This document shows positions 8,651-15,952 of a stretch of 25,599 nucleotides of DNA, piece after piece (positions within the stretch are counted from its first letter, which is position 1; every line of letters starts with the position of its first letter). The stretch is from the NCBI GenBank assembly GCA_937983075.1, contig CALKAQ010000029.1, positions 1 through 25,599 on the forward strand, read 5' to 3'. Both the position numbers and the translations under genes were made by a program. A model generated the notes under the pieces. That model was not told the origin of the DNA and made no database searches. It was given only the letters and a program-made list of their open reading frames with translations. Origin of the DNA: an uncultured bacterium (GTDB lineage Bacteria > Bacillota > Limnochordia > DTU080 > JAAYLA01).

Positions 8651-8664
8651 AGGGGGGTTTTTGG

Positions 8665-9090
8665 GTGACAAACACGGGATATCGGGCGTACCAAACAACT
8701 CGAATTGGAACTTCATCTCCTGAACAGCTCATTCAGCTCTTGTACGACGAAGCGTATCGTTCGGCAAAACTCGGTTTGGATGCACTCCAGGCAAACGACT
8801 TCGAAACGGCAAACAACCGACTCATCAAGGTGCAAGAAATTTTGACGGCATTGATGGGAGCGCTGGATTTCAACATTCCTTTGGCGCAGAACTTGTATCA
8901 GCTGTACGATTTCATTCACGATCGGCTCGTGCAGGCGAACGTGAAAAAAGATGCTGCATTGGTCGAGCAGGCGCTGCCGCTGCTCAAAGAGCTGCGGGAT
9001 ACGTGGGCCGAAATGCGGCGGGCCGGAATCGAGCAGCAGGCGGTGGCAGCCGGCGGAGCGGCGCGAGGAGGCTTTTCCGGTGACGCATAG
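8665..9090 (+). CDS. fliS: Flagellin export chaperone FliS
   Basis: 141-residue cytoplasmic chaperone that binds the flagellin C-terminus, prevents early polymerisation and helps export. Start GTG at 8665, seven bases after AGGGGGG. The N-terminal signature is present: GYRAYQTTRIGTSSPEQLIQ, then LLYDEA and SAKLGLDAL, followed by the helical bundle with helix 3/4 residues around ALMGALDF and LYDFIHDRLVQANVKKD. A Gly/Ala-rich tail (VAAGGAARGGFSG) extends past the usual helical end. The next gene starts inside its last codons (GTG at 9080), so the two are translationally coupled. Confidence 0.95.
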   Translation: MTNTGYRAYQTTRIGTSSPEQLIQLLYDEAYRSAKLGLDALQANDFETANNRLIKVQEILTALMGALDFNIPLAQNLYQLYDFIHDRLVQANVKKDAALVEQALPLLKELRDTWAEMRRAGIEQQAVAAGGAARGGFSGDA

Positions 9091-9658
9091 CCAGGTTGCC
9101 GGAGAGCTGGAGTCGCTGCTGCAAGCGTACGATGCCCAGCTCGCAGCAGGACGGACGCTGTTGCAAGCCACACAGCGCGTGGCTGAAACCCTGGCCGTGA
9201 TCGAAACGGGCGAAGCTGTTGGTGACGAAGCGGCCTTGGTTGACCGTTTGGTACAGACGCAAAATCGTGCGTTTGAAGAATTTCAAGCGACTGCGACGGC
9301 AAGTGAGCGAGCTGGGCAAGTTGTCCGGCGGCGTTTTGGGCTGCAAGCATGGGATTGGGATCAAATTCGCAGCGAGGTTCTGCTCGCGAACGGTTCAGGT
9401 GCAGCCGATGGAAGCGCACGGGATGCCGCAACGGATCTTATCTTCCGGTTGAACGAGAGACAGCAGGCTTTGGCTGAACTGATGCAAGAAGTTATGAAGC
9501 TGCAGACGAGCATCGAAGGCAATGTTCGGCATCATTTGCAGCGATTGAGCGACCGGTTTCGCATTATTCGGCAGGGAACGATGGCGGCTCGTGCCTACGA
9601 TGCGGGTATGAAGGGCTATTCAAGAGCGTCTGCCATGTTCATCGATCGAACCCGCTAA
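9080..9658 (+). CDS. Coiled-coil protein, candidate FlgN/FliT-type flagellar chaperone
   Basis: 192-residue mainly helical protein. I chose GTG at 9080: GAGGAG at 9065-9070 is nine bases upstream and the start overlaps the end of fliS. A longer frame exists upstream but lies inside fliS. No catalytic motif, signal peptide or membrane segment is visible. The N-terminal half is a heptad-like helix (ELESLLQAYDAQLAAGRTLL). The C-terminus, YDAGMKGYSRASAMFIDRTR, resembles the tail of FlgN-family proteins, which chaperone the hook-filament junction proteins FlgK and FlgL. In Bacillus the gene at this place is fliT, a shorter chaperone. Position and shape support a flagellar export chaperone; which client it serves is not shown. 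Confidence 0.6.
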   Translation: MTHSQVAGELESLLQAYDAQLAAGRTLLQATQRVAETLAVIETGEAVGDEAALVDRLVQTQNRAFEEFQATATASERAGQVVRRRFGLQAWDWDQIRSEVLLANGSGAADGSARDAATDLIFRLNERQQALAELMQEVMKLQTSIEGNVRHHLQRLSDRFRIIRQGTMAARAYDAGMKGYSRASAMFIDRTR

Positions 9659-9696
9659 TGTCGCATCCATTGCCCCACCGTTGCAAAGTTGTCAGG

Positions 9697-9726
9697 TTGT
9701 CAGCTTTTTGTTGCCTCAGATATAAT
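9697..9726 (+). promoter_or_regulatory. Strong sigma-A promoter for the hpf-upstream RNA
   Basis: TTGTCA (9697-9702), an 18-base spacer and a perfect TATAAT (9721-9726). Transcription should begin at about 9731-9733. No protein-coding frame of note follows; a structured RNA region does. Confidence 0.8.
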
Positions 9727-9730
9727 AAAA

Positions 9731-10031
9731 GGAACGTCCGGATAGTTGCTTTCAGGTCTGTGGTTGAAAGTCGATGCCAGCCGCAGGCGAAACGACCCAC
9801 GTAAGACGGCTTAAAAAATCCTTCTCGCCGTCGATCATGGTGCGGCTTAGTGTAAGTCCTGCCTGCCATCAGTTGCCCGACTGAAGGAGTACCCTCACGG
9901 TTCGCTTGGATTTGGGGCGCTGCATGGTGGAGAGGAGTAGTCGTGAGAACTTCGGTTCAAGCAAACCTCCCAGCAGGCGAGTGTGGGGGCAAAGACCAGG
10001 TCAGCTGAAAGCGGCTTCCGGGCGCTTTTTT
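9731..10031 (+). ncRNA. Structured RNA upstream of hpf/raiA, candidate raiA RNA
   Basis: About 300 nt bounded by a consensus promoter and a terminator, with no supported reading frame. The two ends can pair: CGTCCGG (9735-9741) with CCGGGCG (10018-10024). Inside are several hairpins, for example CTTTCA with TGAAAG near 9750-9770, CAGT with ACTG around 9880, CTCACG with CGTGAG near 9895-9947 closing a larger arm, and a GAAC-UUCG-GUUC hairpin near 9948-9959. Known biology: the raiA motif is a conserved RNA found upstream of raiA/hpf genes in Bacillota and Actinobacteria. Here the next gene, 170 bases on, is long-form HPF. The assignment rests on context and structure; I did not match its consensus. 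tmRNA, RNase P RNA, SRP RNA and 6S RNA do not fit. Confidence 0.7.
10009..10031 (+). terminator. Terminator of the hpf-upstream RNA
   Basis: AAGCG (10009-10013) pairs with CGCTT (10023-10027), the loop can add one inner pair, and T6 spans 10026-10031. The 3' arm partly overlaps the bases that close the long-range stem of the RNA (10018-10024), so the two structures compete. Confidence 0.65.
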
Positions 10032-10208
10032 ATGTTGTGAATGATTTTTGTTAAACGATGCAAGGACAATGTCCCGTGTCAAATGTCACAATTTTTTATG
10101 CCCGTGTGATAGATGGCAGGAGACACCAGAACCGCACTCGAATTGTACAAATAACCCGAGGGGCGTTTTGCTCCGGGGAGCATCCGCAAAAAGGGGGCCT
10201 TGCCTACC

Positions 10209-10769
10209 ATGGGCACCGACACACTCAAAGTCATCGTGACGGGAAAAAATATAGCGGTGACACCGGCACTGCGTGAAAGGGCGGAAAAACGAGCTGAAAA
10301 AGTGCTCCGGTTTCTCCCAGGCTCGCATCCGGTCACAGTCGAAGTCGTACTGAGCGTGCAGCGGGAAGAACAAACGGCCGAAGTAACGGTGCAAATCGGC
10401 GGACTCGTCATCCGGGGTGAAAGCCGCACCAGCGACATGTATGCTTCCATAGACGCTTCGATGGACCGGGTGGAAAAACAAATTCGCCGCAACAAGTCCC
10501 GCTTGCAGAGGCGGTTGCAGCAATCGCCCAAACTCGCAGAAATCCCGACCAATGACGCAGTTGATACGGTTGAGGGCGAGGAATTGCCCCGATTGGTGCG
10601 GACAAAGCGTTTTGCGGTTAAACCGATGGACGTCGAAGAAGCCATTATGCAGATGGAACTTCTTGGGCACGACTTCTTTGTTTTCCGGAACGCTGAAACC
10701 GATGACGTCAACGTGTTGTATCGGCGCAGGGACGGCAACTACGGTCTCATCGATCCGGACTACACTTAA
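10209..10769 (+). CDS. hpf: Long-form ribosome hibernation promoting factor
   Basis: 186-residue ribosome-binding protein that parks 70S ribosomes and, in the long form, joins them into 100S dimers in starvation or stationary phase. I chose ATG at 10209, 11 bases after AAGGGGG (10191-10197); TTG at 10200 is in frame but only two bases from it. The N-terminal RaiA fold spans about 5-105 (LKVIVTGKNIAVTPALRERA; basic helix VEKQIRRNKSRLQRRL). A linker of about 25 residues leads to the C-terminal dimerisation domain (about 132-184: RTKRFAVKPMDVEEAIMQME, LGHDFFVFRNAETDDVNVLY, GNYGLIDP). It lies between the candidate raiA RNA and secA, the usual Bacilli order. A terminator follows. Confidence 0.96.
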   Translation: MGTDTLKVIVTGKNIAVTPALRERAEKRAEKVLRFLPGSHPVTVEVVLSVQREEQTAEVTVQIGGLVIRGESRTSDMYASIDASMDRVEKQIRRNKSRLQRRLQQSPKLAEIPTNDAVDTVEGEELPRLVRTKRFAVKPMDVEEAIMQMELLGHDFFVFRNAETDDVNVLYRRRDGNYGLIDPDYT

Positions 10770-10794
10770 GCTAAGCTGGCCGGGTGTGGGAAAG

Positions 10795-10837
10795 GGCGGT
10801 CACTCGGCCCAGGATCATTGCATGCCGAGTGATCGCC
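10795..10837. repeat. 14-bp inverted repeat downstream of hpf
   Basis: GGCGGTCACTCGGC (10795-10808) pairs with GCCGAGTGATCGCC (10824-10837) with a single G-T pair and a 15-base loop. No T-run follows. It lies between the hpf stop and the hpf terminator and may stabilise the mRNA end. Confidence 0.6.
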
Positions 10838-10904
10838 GCCGGTATCGCGGAGACGATGGCCATAACTTGCTCTGAACAAATGCCTATGCCTGGCGTACGG
10901 CATT

Positions 10905-10928
10905 GCGGGGGTGGCACCTCGCTTTTTT
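10905..10928 (+). terminator. Intrinsic terminator after hpf
   Basis: GCGGGGGT (10905-10912) pairs with ACCTCGC (10916-10922) with one G bulge, followed by T6 (10923-10928). It separates hpf transcription from the secA promoter. Confidence 0.75.
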
Positions 10929-10991
10929 CGTCTTCAGCCAAATCGTGCTCGAGCTGCTCATTAAAGGGAGTAAAGGAGCGCTTCACGTCAG

Positions 10992-11021
10992 TTGTGAGGG
11001 CAATTGGCGGCATGGTATAAT
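10992..11021 (+). promoter_or_regulatory. Sigma-A promoter of secA
   Basis: TTGTGA (10992-10997), 18 bases, TATAAT (11016-11021), with a TGn extension just before the -10 box (11013-11015). Expected start of transcription is about 11028, giving a leader of about 100 bases before secA. Confidence 0.75.
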
Positions 11022-11034
11022 GACAGGGGTCGCA

Positions 11035-11062
11035 GGCGCATCGTTGCGCCCTTTTATATTTT
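11035..11062 (+). terminator. Terminator-like hairpin inside the secA leader
   Basis: GGCGCA (11035-11040), loop TCGT, TGCGCC (11045-11050), then CTTTTATATTTT. A 6-bp GC-rich stem with a U-rich tail, only about ten bases after the predicted transcription start. It could attenuate secA or yield a very short RNA. Confidence 0.6.
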
Positions 11063-11129
11063 CTTGCCTCGGTAAACTAAATCGGCGTTCTCCGGGGACT
11101 GCGGCTCGCGAGAGGTGGTTGATTACTCC

Positions 11130-13838
11130 ATGCTAACTGCAATTAAGAGACTGTTCGATCCAAGTAAGAAAGAATTGAAACGTCTCCAAGAAAAAGCTGC
11201 CGAAGTGAACCGCTGGGAGCCTGAAATTGAAAAGCTTTCGGATGAAGCGTTGGCGGCGAAGACGACGGAATTCAAAAACCGCATTGCCGCCGGCGAATCA
11301 TTGGACGCGTTGTTGCCTGAAGCGTTTGCCGTAGTGCGAGAAGCGGCAAAACGAACCATCGGCCAGCGTCCGTATGATACACAAGTCATGGGCGGCATTG
11401 TGTTGCACGAAGGCCGCATTGCCGAAATGAAAACCGGTGAAGGTAAAACGCTGGCGGCGACTTTGCCGGTGTATCTCAACGCGCTGTTGGGCAAAGGCGT
11501 TCACGTCGTCACGGTGAACGACTACCTGGCGCGCCGTGACGCGGCTTGGATGGGCAATATCTACCGTTTCCTCGGTTTGAGTGTAGGTGTGATCGTGTCG
11601 GGACTTTCGTTTGAAGAACGACGCCACGCCTATGCTTGCGACATCACGTACGGGACGAACAACGAATTCGGATTCGACTACTTGCGTGACAACATGGTCA
11701 TGCGGCCGGAACAGATGGTGCAGCGTGACCTACATTATGCGATTATCGACGAGGTCGACTCGATTTTGATCGACGAGGCGCGTACGCCGCTGATCATTTC
11801 GGGACAAGCCGAAGAATCCACCGATCATTACTACCGTTTCGCCAAGATTGCCCAGCGGCTCAAGCGCGACGAGCATTATACCGTCGACGAGAAGACGCGC
11901 CAAGTTGCCGTCACCGAAGAAGGCGTGGCCGAGGTGGAAAAGATACTCGGGATCGACAACTTGTATGCCGACGGCAATTTTGAGCTCGTTCACTATTTGC
12001 AGCAGGCGCTCAAAGCCGAATCGCTCTTCAAGCGCGACAGGGATTATGTCGTCAAGGACGGTCAAGTGATCATCGTCGACGAATTTACGGGACGCTTGAT
12101 GTTCGGGCGCCGATATTCCGACGGATTGCATCAGGCAATTGAAGCGAAAGAGGGCGTCAAGATTGAACGGGAAACCCAGACGCTCGCTTCGATTACATTC
12201 CAAAACTACTTCCGCATGTACGAAAAGCTCGCCGGCATGACGGGTACGGCTAAAACCGAAGAAGATGAGTTCATCAAAATTTACGGCATGGACGTAGTCG
12301 TCATCCCCACCCATCGTCCCATGGTCCGTGAAGATTTGCCGGACCTCGTGTTCAAAACCACCGAGGCAAAGTTTAAAGCGATCGTCAATAAAATTGCCGA
12401 ACTGTACGAAGAACGGCGCCCGGTGCTTGTGGGCACGTCGACGATTGAGCAGTCCGAACGCCTCAGCGCGGCACTGAAAAAGCGGGGAATTCCGCATCAA
12501 GTGCTGAACGCCAAGTTCCACGAAAAAGAAGCGGAAATCATTGCTCAAGCGGGAAGGCTGGGGGCTGTCACCATCGCCACCAACATGGCGGGTCGCGGTA
12601 CGGACATCATGCTTGGCGGCAATCCGGACTTCTTGGCGAGGGAAGAGCTGAAAAAGAAATATCCGCCGGAAGTGGTGGCCGTGGCTGCCGACAAATTCCC
12701 GACCGACGACCCCAAGATTCTCGAGGCGCGCGCCGCTTACCAAGAGGCATATGCCAAGTTTAAGGCGGAGACGGATGCTGAGCGCGAGCAAGTTCTTGCC
12801 AAAGGCGGCTTGTTTATCTTGGGCACGGAGCGGCACGAAAGCCGCCGCATCGACAATCAGCTGCGGGGTCGTGCCGGCCGTCAAGGTGACGTCGGTACTT
12901 CACGCTTTTACGTATCGTTGCAGGACGACTTGATGCGGATATTCGGCTCCGATCGGGTTGCCGGCCTCATGGAACGTTTGGGTTGGAAAGATGATGATCC
13001 GATTGAGCACCCCCAGATCAGCCGCTCGATCGAAAACGCGCAGAAGAAAGTCGAAAGCAACCACTTCGAGCTGCGCAAGCAGATCCTTCAGTTTGATGAC
13101 GTCATGAACAAGCAGCGCGAGCACATTTATCGCCTACGCCGTGAAGTGCTCATGGGCGAATCGGTGCGGGAAAAGATCGAAGGCATGCTCGACGATGAAG
13201 TTGCCCGTTCGCTGGACGCCCATTGCCCGGAAAAAACCTATCCCGAAGAGTGGGATCTCGACGGCTTTGTCGAGCGTCTGCATGAGCTGACGAATCAATC
13301 GATCCAATTGACGGCGGACGATTTGAAGGGCATGGGGCGGGAGGCCGTTCGAGAACGGGCTCTCCAAGCGCTGAAGGACGCTTATGCGCAGCGAGAAGCC
13401 GAATTCGGCGCCGAGCGCATGCGCGAATTGGAACGCATGGTCTATTTGACGTTTATCGACCGCAAGTGGATGGATCACTTGCGGGCGATGGACGATCTGC
13501 GCGACGGCATCGGTTTGCGCGCGTACGGGCAGAAGAATCCGCTGGTGGAGTACCAGTTTGAAGCCTTCCAGATGTTCCAGGCCATGAACGAGAGCATTGC
13601 GGAAGACGTATTAAAGTACATCTTCCGCGTGCAGCTGATGACCGATCAAGCGGCGATGAGGCAGGAAGGCGAGAAACGTTTGCAGTCAGCGACGTTCCGG
13701 CACGGTGGCTCGCACGCCGGTGGCCAAAGCGACAAGCCGCAGGTGCAGCAGCGCCGTGTGGAAAAGCGCGTTGGCCGCAATGAGCCGTGTCCGTGCGGGA
13801 GCGGGAAGAAGTATAAGCGATGCTGTGGGGCGGCTTAA
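11130..13838 (+). CDS. secA: Preprotein translocase ATPase SecA
   Basis: 902-residue motor that pushes unfolded secretory proteins through SecYEG. I chose ATG at 11130, 11 bases after AGAGGTGG (11111-11118), giving the usual short SecA N-terminus (MLTAIKRLFDPSKKELKRL); GTG at 11115 would overlap the ribosome site. Nucleotide domain 1 has Walker A GEGKT (about 103-107) and DEVD (about 207-210). The preprotein cross-linking domain follows, then GMTGTAKTEEDEF, nucleotide domain 2 (ATNMAGRGTDIMLGG, QLRGRAGRQGDVG), the helical scaffold and wing, and a C-terminal zinc tail RNEPCPCGSGKKYKRCC with Cys887, 889, 898 and 899, used for SecB-type or ribosome contacts in other species. prfB, the common next gene in Bacillus, is not here. 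Confidence 0.98.
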   Translation: MLTAIKRLFDPSKKELKRLQEKAAEVNRWEPEIEKLSDEALAAKTTEFKNRIAAGESLDALLPEAFAVVREAAKRTIGQRPYDTQVMGGIVLHEGRIAEMKTGEGKTLAATLPVYLNALLGKGVHVVTVNDYLARRDAAWMGNIYRFLGLSVGVIVSGLSFEERRHAYACDITYGTNNEFGFDYLRDNMVMRPEQMVQRDLHYAIIDEVDSILIDEARTPLIISGQAEESTDHYYRFAKIAQRLKRDEHYTVDEKTRQVAVTEEGVAEVEKILGIDNLYADGNFELVHYLQQALKAESLFKRDRDYVVKDGQVIIVDEFTGRLMFGRRYSDGLHQAIEAKEGVKIERETQTLASITFQNYFRMYEKLAGMTGTAKTEEDEFIKIYGMDVVVIPTHRPMVREDLPDLVFKTTEAKFKAIVNKIAELYEERRPVLVGTSTIEQSERLSAALKKRGIPHQVLNAKFHEKEAEIIAQAGRLGAVTIATNMAGRGTDIMLGGNPDFLAREELKKKYPPEVVAVAADKFPTDDPKILEARAAYQEAYAKFKAETDAEREQVLAKGGLFILGTERHESRRIDNQLRGRAGRQGDVGTSRFYVSLQDDLMRIFGSDRVAGLMERLGWKDDDPIEHPQISRSIENAQKKVESNHFELRKQILQFDDVMNKQREHIYRLRREVLMGESVREKIEGMLDDEVARSLDAHCPEKTYPEEWDLDGFVERLHELTNQSIQLTADDLKGMGREAVRERALQALKDAYAQREAEFGAERMRELERMVYLTFIDRKWMDHLRAMDDLRDGIGLRAYGQKNPLVEYQFEAFQMFQAMNESIAEDVLKYIFRVQLMTDQAAMRQEGEKRLQSATFRHGGSHAGGQSDKPQVQQRRVEKRVGRNEPCPCGSGKKYKRCCGAA

Positions 13839-13988
13839 GGCTGTGCAGCGCTGAAACTTGGTGATGGGCCGCGGCGTCAGCCGCAGGCTAGGCAGGGCTA
13901 GGTTGTCCTTAAATTCCGAGCGGTGGCCCCTGCGCGCTTTTCGAGTGCCGGACGTGGCGACATGAGCTCGGGATGCAGTCACAGACAC
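13839..13988. other. Convergent spacer after secA
   Basis: No gene seen. It holds a short hairpin, GCGGC-GTCA-GCCGC (13871-13884), and the direct repeat GGCTAGG/GGGCTAGG just after it, but no T-run, so a terminator for secA cannot be named with confidence. Confidence 0.5.
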
Positions 13989-14129
13989 CTAGCCCTTGTT
14001 CTTTTTCCGCTGAACGGATTTTTTGCCGGCTTGGCGGTCGGCTGCTTCCATCCTTTCGATAACGGCCGGGGTACGCATGATCATCGCATACAAAGCGCCA
14101 AGGATCACGAGTGCAACGACAATTTGCAT
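13989..14129 (-). CDS. Small single-pass membrane protein
   Basis: 46-residue protein of unknown function. The minus-strand ATG at 14129 lies 10 bases after AAAGGAG (plus 14140-14146); an upstream in-frame ATG at 14138 is only one base from that site, and longer readings have no ribosome site. One membrane helix occupies about residues 2-18 (IVVALVILGALYAMI). The tail is charged, with a strongly basic end (GKKSVQRKKNKG), so the C-terminus should face the cytoplasm. It lies alone between secA and the DUF486 remnant, convergent with secA. The good ribosome site and plausible topology support a real gene, but I recognise no family. Confidence 0.55.
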   Translation of the reverse strand: MQIVVALVILGALYAMIMRTPAVIERMEAADRQAGKKSVQRKKNKG

Positions 14130-14342
14130 GCAGCGCATGCTCCTTTCGAAAACTTCCGTCATACGATCAACGTTTACTTGTTCTATTCCTTGTGATTGAT
14201 TCGGTTCCCTTTTGGTCGAAGTTTCCGGGACACCGGGAGTGAAGAGCCGAAAATTACATATGGGTATATGTGGTAGCGCGCCTGGGCTGAAGGAGTCGCT
14301 CGGTCGGCAGTGAATTCCTACCGTTCGGTGAGGTGGAATGGC

Positions 14343-14684
14343 ATGTCTGTGATTGCTCGGACCGTTGGGTTGCTCATGATTTCCAACGTTTTCATGACCT
14401 TCGCGTGGTATGCGCATCTCCGCAATTTGAATGACCGGCCGTGGTATATTGCGGCGTTGGCGAGTTAGGGATTGGCTTTGTTTGAATACATGTTCCAAGT
14501 GCCGGCCAATCGACTTGGCTTCACGGCGTTAAGCTTGCCTCAGCTGAAGATCATTCAGGAAGTGATCACGCTGGCCGTGTTCATTCCATTTGCGATTTAC
14601 TACATGCGGCAGCCGGTTTCGTGGAATTATGTTTGGGCGTGCTTGTGCATGATCGGTGCCGTATATTTTGTGTTTCGAGGCTGA
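14343..14684 (+). pseudogene. DUF486 (DMT-like) small membrane protein with in-frame stop
   Basis: Reads as a complete DUF486-family protein of 113 residues apart from one TAG at codon 42 (14466-14468). Before it: MSVIARTVGLLMISNVFMTF and RPWYIAALAS; after it: GLALFEYMFQVPANRLGFTA, LPQLKIIQEVITLAVF and the family end IGAVYFVFRG. Family members usually have tryptophan at the stop position (ASWGLALFEY), so a single TGG to TAG change explains it. A good ribosome site (GAGGTGG, about 7 bases before ATG 14343) and a strong terminator (14713-14746) are both intact, so the loss looks recent, or the stop may be read through or be a sequence error. Four membrane helices are expected in the intact protein. 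Confidence 0.88.
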
Positions 14685-14712
14685 TGGTTTCGACGGTTCA
14701 ATTCAACAGGGT

Positions 14713-14746
14713 GAGGCTTCGCTTGTCGGCGGAAGCCTCTTTTTTT
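14713..14746 (+). terminator. Intrinsic terminator after DUF486 gene
   Basis: GAGGCTTC (14713-14720) pairs with GAAGCCTC (14732-14739), followed by T7 (14740-14746). Strong rho-independent terminator. The stretch from here to 14938 has no gene I can support; it should contain the exporter-operon promoter, of which TATACT (14852-14857) is a weak candidate -10 box. Confidence 0.9.
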
Positions 14747-14938
14747 ATGGACAGTTCGGCCGTCTGCATGGCGCTTGCGCCTTCACAGTGTCTCGATACT
14801 TTCATGCCGGACTCATGACCGCGGTCACTGGTGAACCTTCGACACGCACCCTATACTCAAAACGGAAGTTCGGATACCGACGGAGCCTGGAGTCACAAGC
14901 TTGTCACATCCGGGCGAGCGCTTGAGGAGGGATACGTG

Positions 14939-15952
14939 ATGCCAGGACAGCGAGTGAAGCCGCCTGACGTACAGGGCACTGCCGACAGTCACGCCCTGCA
15001 GGTTGACGGACTGAAAAAGCGGTACGGAAAGACGGTGGCTGTCGACGGGGTTTCATTCACGGTGAGACGGGGCGAGACGTTTGGTTTACTGGGGCCCAAT
15101 GGCGCCGGCAAAACGACGACGCTGGAAATCATTGCGGGGTTGACGGCGCCGGACGCGGGCGATGTATCGGTATGCGGCATTTCGATACGTAAAGCAACGC
15201 AGCAGGCGCAGCGTCTGTTGGGCGTCGTGCCTCAAGGGCTTGCACTGTATGAAGAGATGACGGCATCCCAAAACTTGTCGTATTTCGCACGCCTGCGCGG
15301 TTTGTCGGGGGCTGAACGGAAGCGACAGATCGGTGAAGTTTTGGAGCTGGTTGGTCTCTCCCAAGACGCGCGGCGCAAGGTGGCCGGATTTTCAGGCGGG
15401 ATGAAGCGTCGGCTGAACATCGCCATCGGTCTGTTGGGGCGCCCCCAAGTGCTGCTTCTCGATGAGCCGACGGTCGGCATTGATCCACAGTCGCGTCGCC
15501 ACATACTGGATTCGGTGCGCCGACTGGCCGATGAAGGCATGACCATTTTGTATACCAGCCATTACATGGAAGAAGTAGAGTATCTTTGCCAGCGGATAGC
15601 CATTATGGACCGCGGTCGTATCATCGCGCACGGCCCGATCGCTGAGGTGCGGGCACTTGCCGGTGACAGCGTGGTCTTGCGCATTCCCGCTGCAGCCGGC
15701 ATTGCCGACGCTCCGTTTGATCTTGAAAAGCTGCGTGCGAACTTGAACGTGCCGATGGAAGTGCGTGCTGACGAGCTGCGCTTTCGTTTGCCGCACGGAG
15801 CCGCTCAAGTGCCGAGTGTGTTGAACACTCTTTTGGAACACGGTGTACGGCTCGATGGCATGCGGGTTGACACACCGAATTTGGAAACCGTGTTCCTGGC
15901 GCTGACCGGAAAAGCATTGCGTGATCCGGGAGCGGACGGTGTTGCCTCGTGA
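14939..15952 (+). CDS. ABC-2 exporter ATP-binding protein
   Basis: 337-residue ATPase of a DrrA-type ABC exporter. ATG at 14939 follows AGGAGGG (14925-14931) by seven bases; the frame is open further upstream but without a ribosome site. Motifs: Walker A GPNGAGKTT (about 52-60), Q-loop VVPQG, signature FSGGMKRR (about 151-158), Walker B VLLLDEP (about 171-177), H-loop TSHYMEE (His at about 208). A C-terminal extension of about 90 residues (DSVVLRIP, LETVFLALTGKALRD) is typical of drug or lipid exporters. Its stop overlaps the next gene start (TGATG). Two permeases and a two-component pair follow, as in LiaRS/DesKR-style modules for envelope stress or antimicrobial export. The substrate is unknown. 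Confidence 0.95.
   Translation: MPGQRVKPPDVQGTADSHALQVDGLKKRYGKTVAVDGVSFTVRRGETFGLLGPNGAGKTTTLEIIAGLTAPDAGDVSVCGISIRKATQQAQRLLGVVPQGLALYEEMTASQNLSYFARLRGLSGAERKRQIGEVLELVGLSQDARRKVAGFSGGMKRRLNIAIGLLGRPQVLLLDEPTVGIDPQSRRHILDSVRRLADEGMTILYTSHYMEEVEYLCQRIAIMDRGRIIAHGPIAEVRALAGDSVVLRIPAAAGIADAPFDLEKLRANLNVPMEVRADELRFRLPHGAAQVPSVLNTLLEHGVRLDGMRVDTPNLETVFLALTGKALRDPGADGVAS

Noticed and set aside
9955..10005. GCAAAC and GGCAAAG pieces resembling a c-di-GMP-I riboswitch
   Set aside because: The order and spacing of the conserved blocks and the tetraloop receptor are not present; the pieces lie inside the longer hpf-linked RNA.
9731..10031. tmRNA, RNase P RNA, SRP RNA or 6S RNA as identity of the 300-nt RNA
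   Set aside because: No tRNA-like ends or tag frame, no RNase P P4 core pair, no SRP GGAAGCAGCC loop, and the length is wrong for 6S RNA.
11730..12884. 384-codon open frame opposite secA
   Set aside because: It lies wholly inside secA on the other strand, has no family motif and is explained by codon bias.
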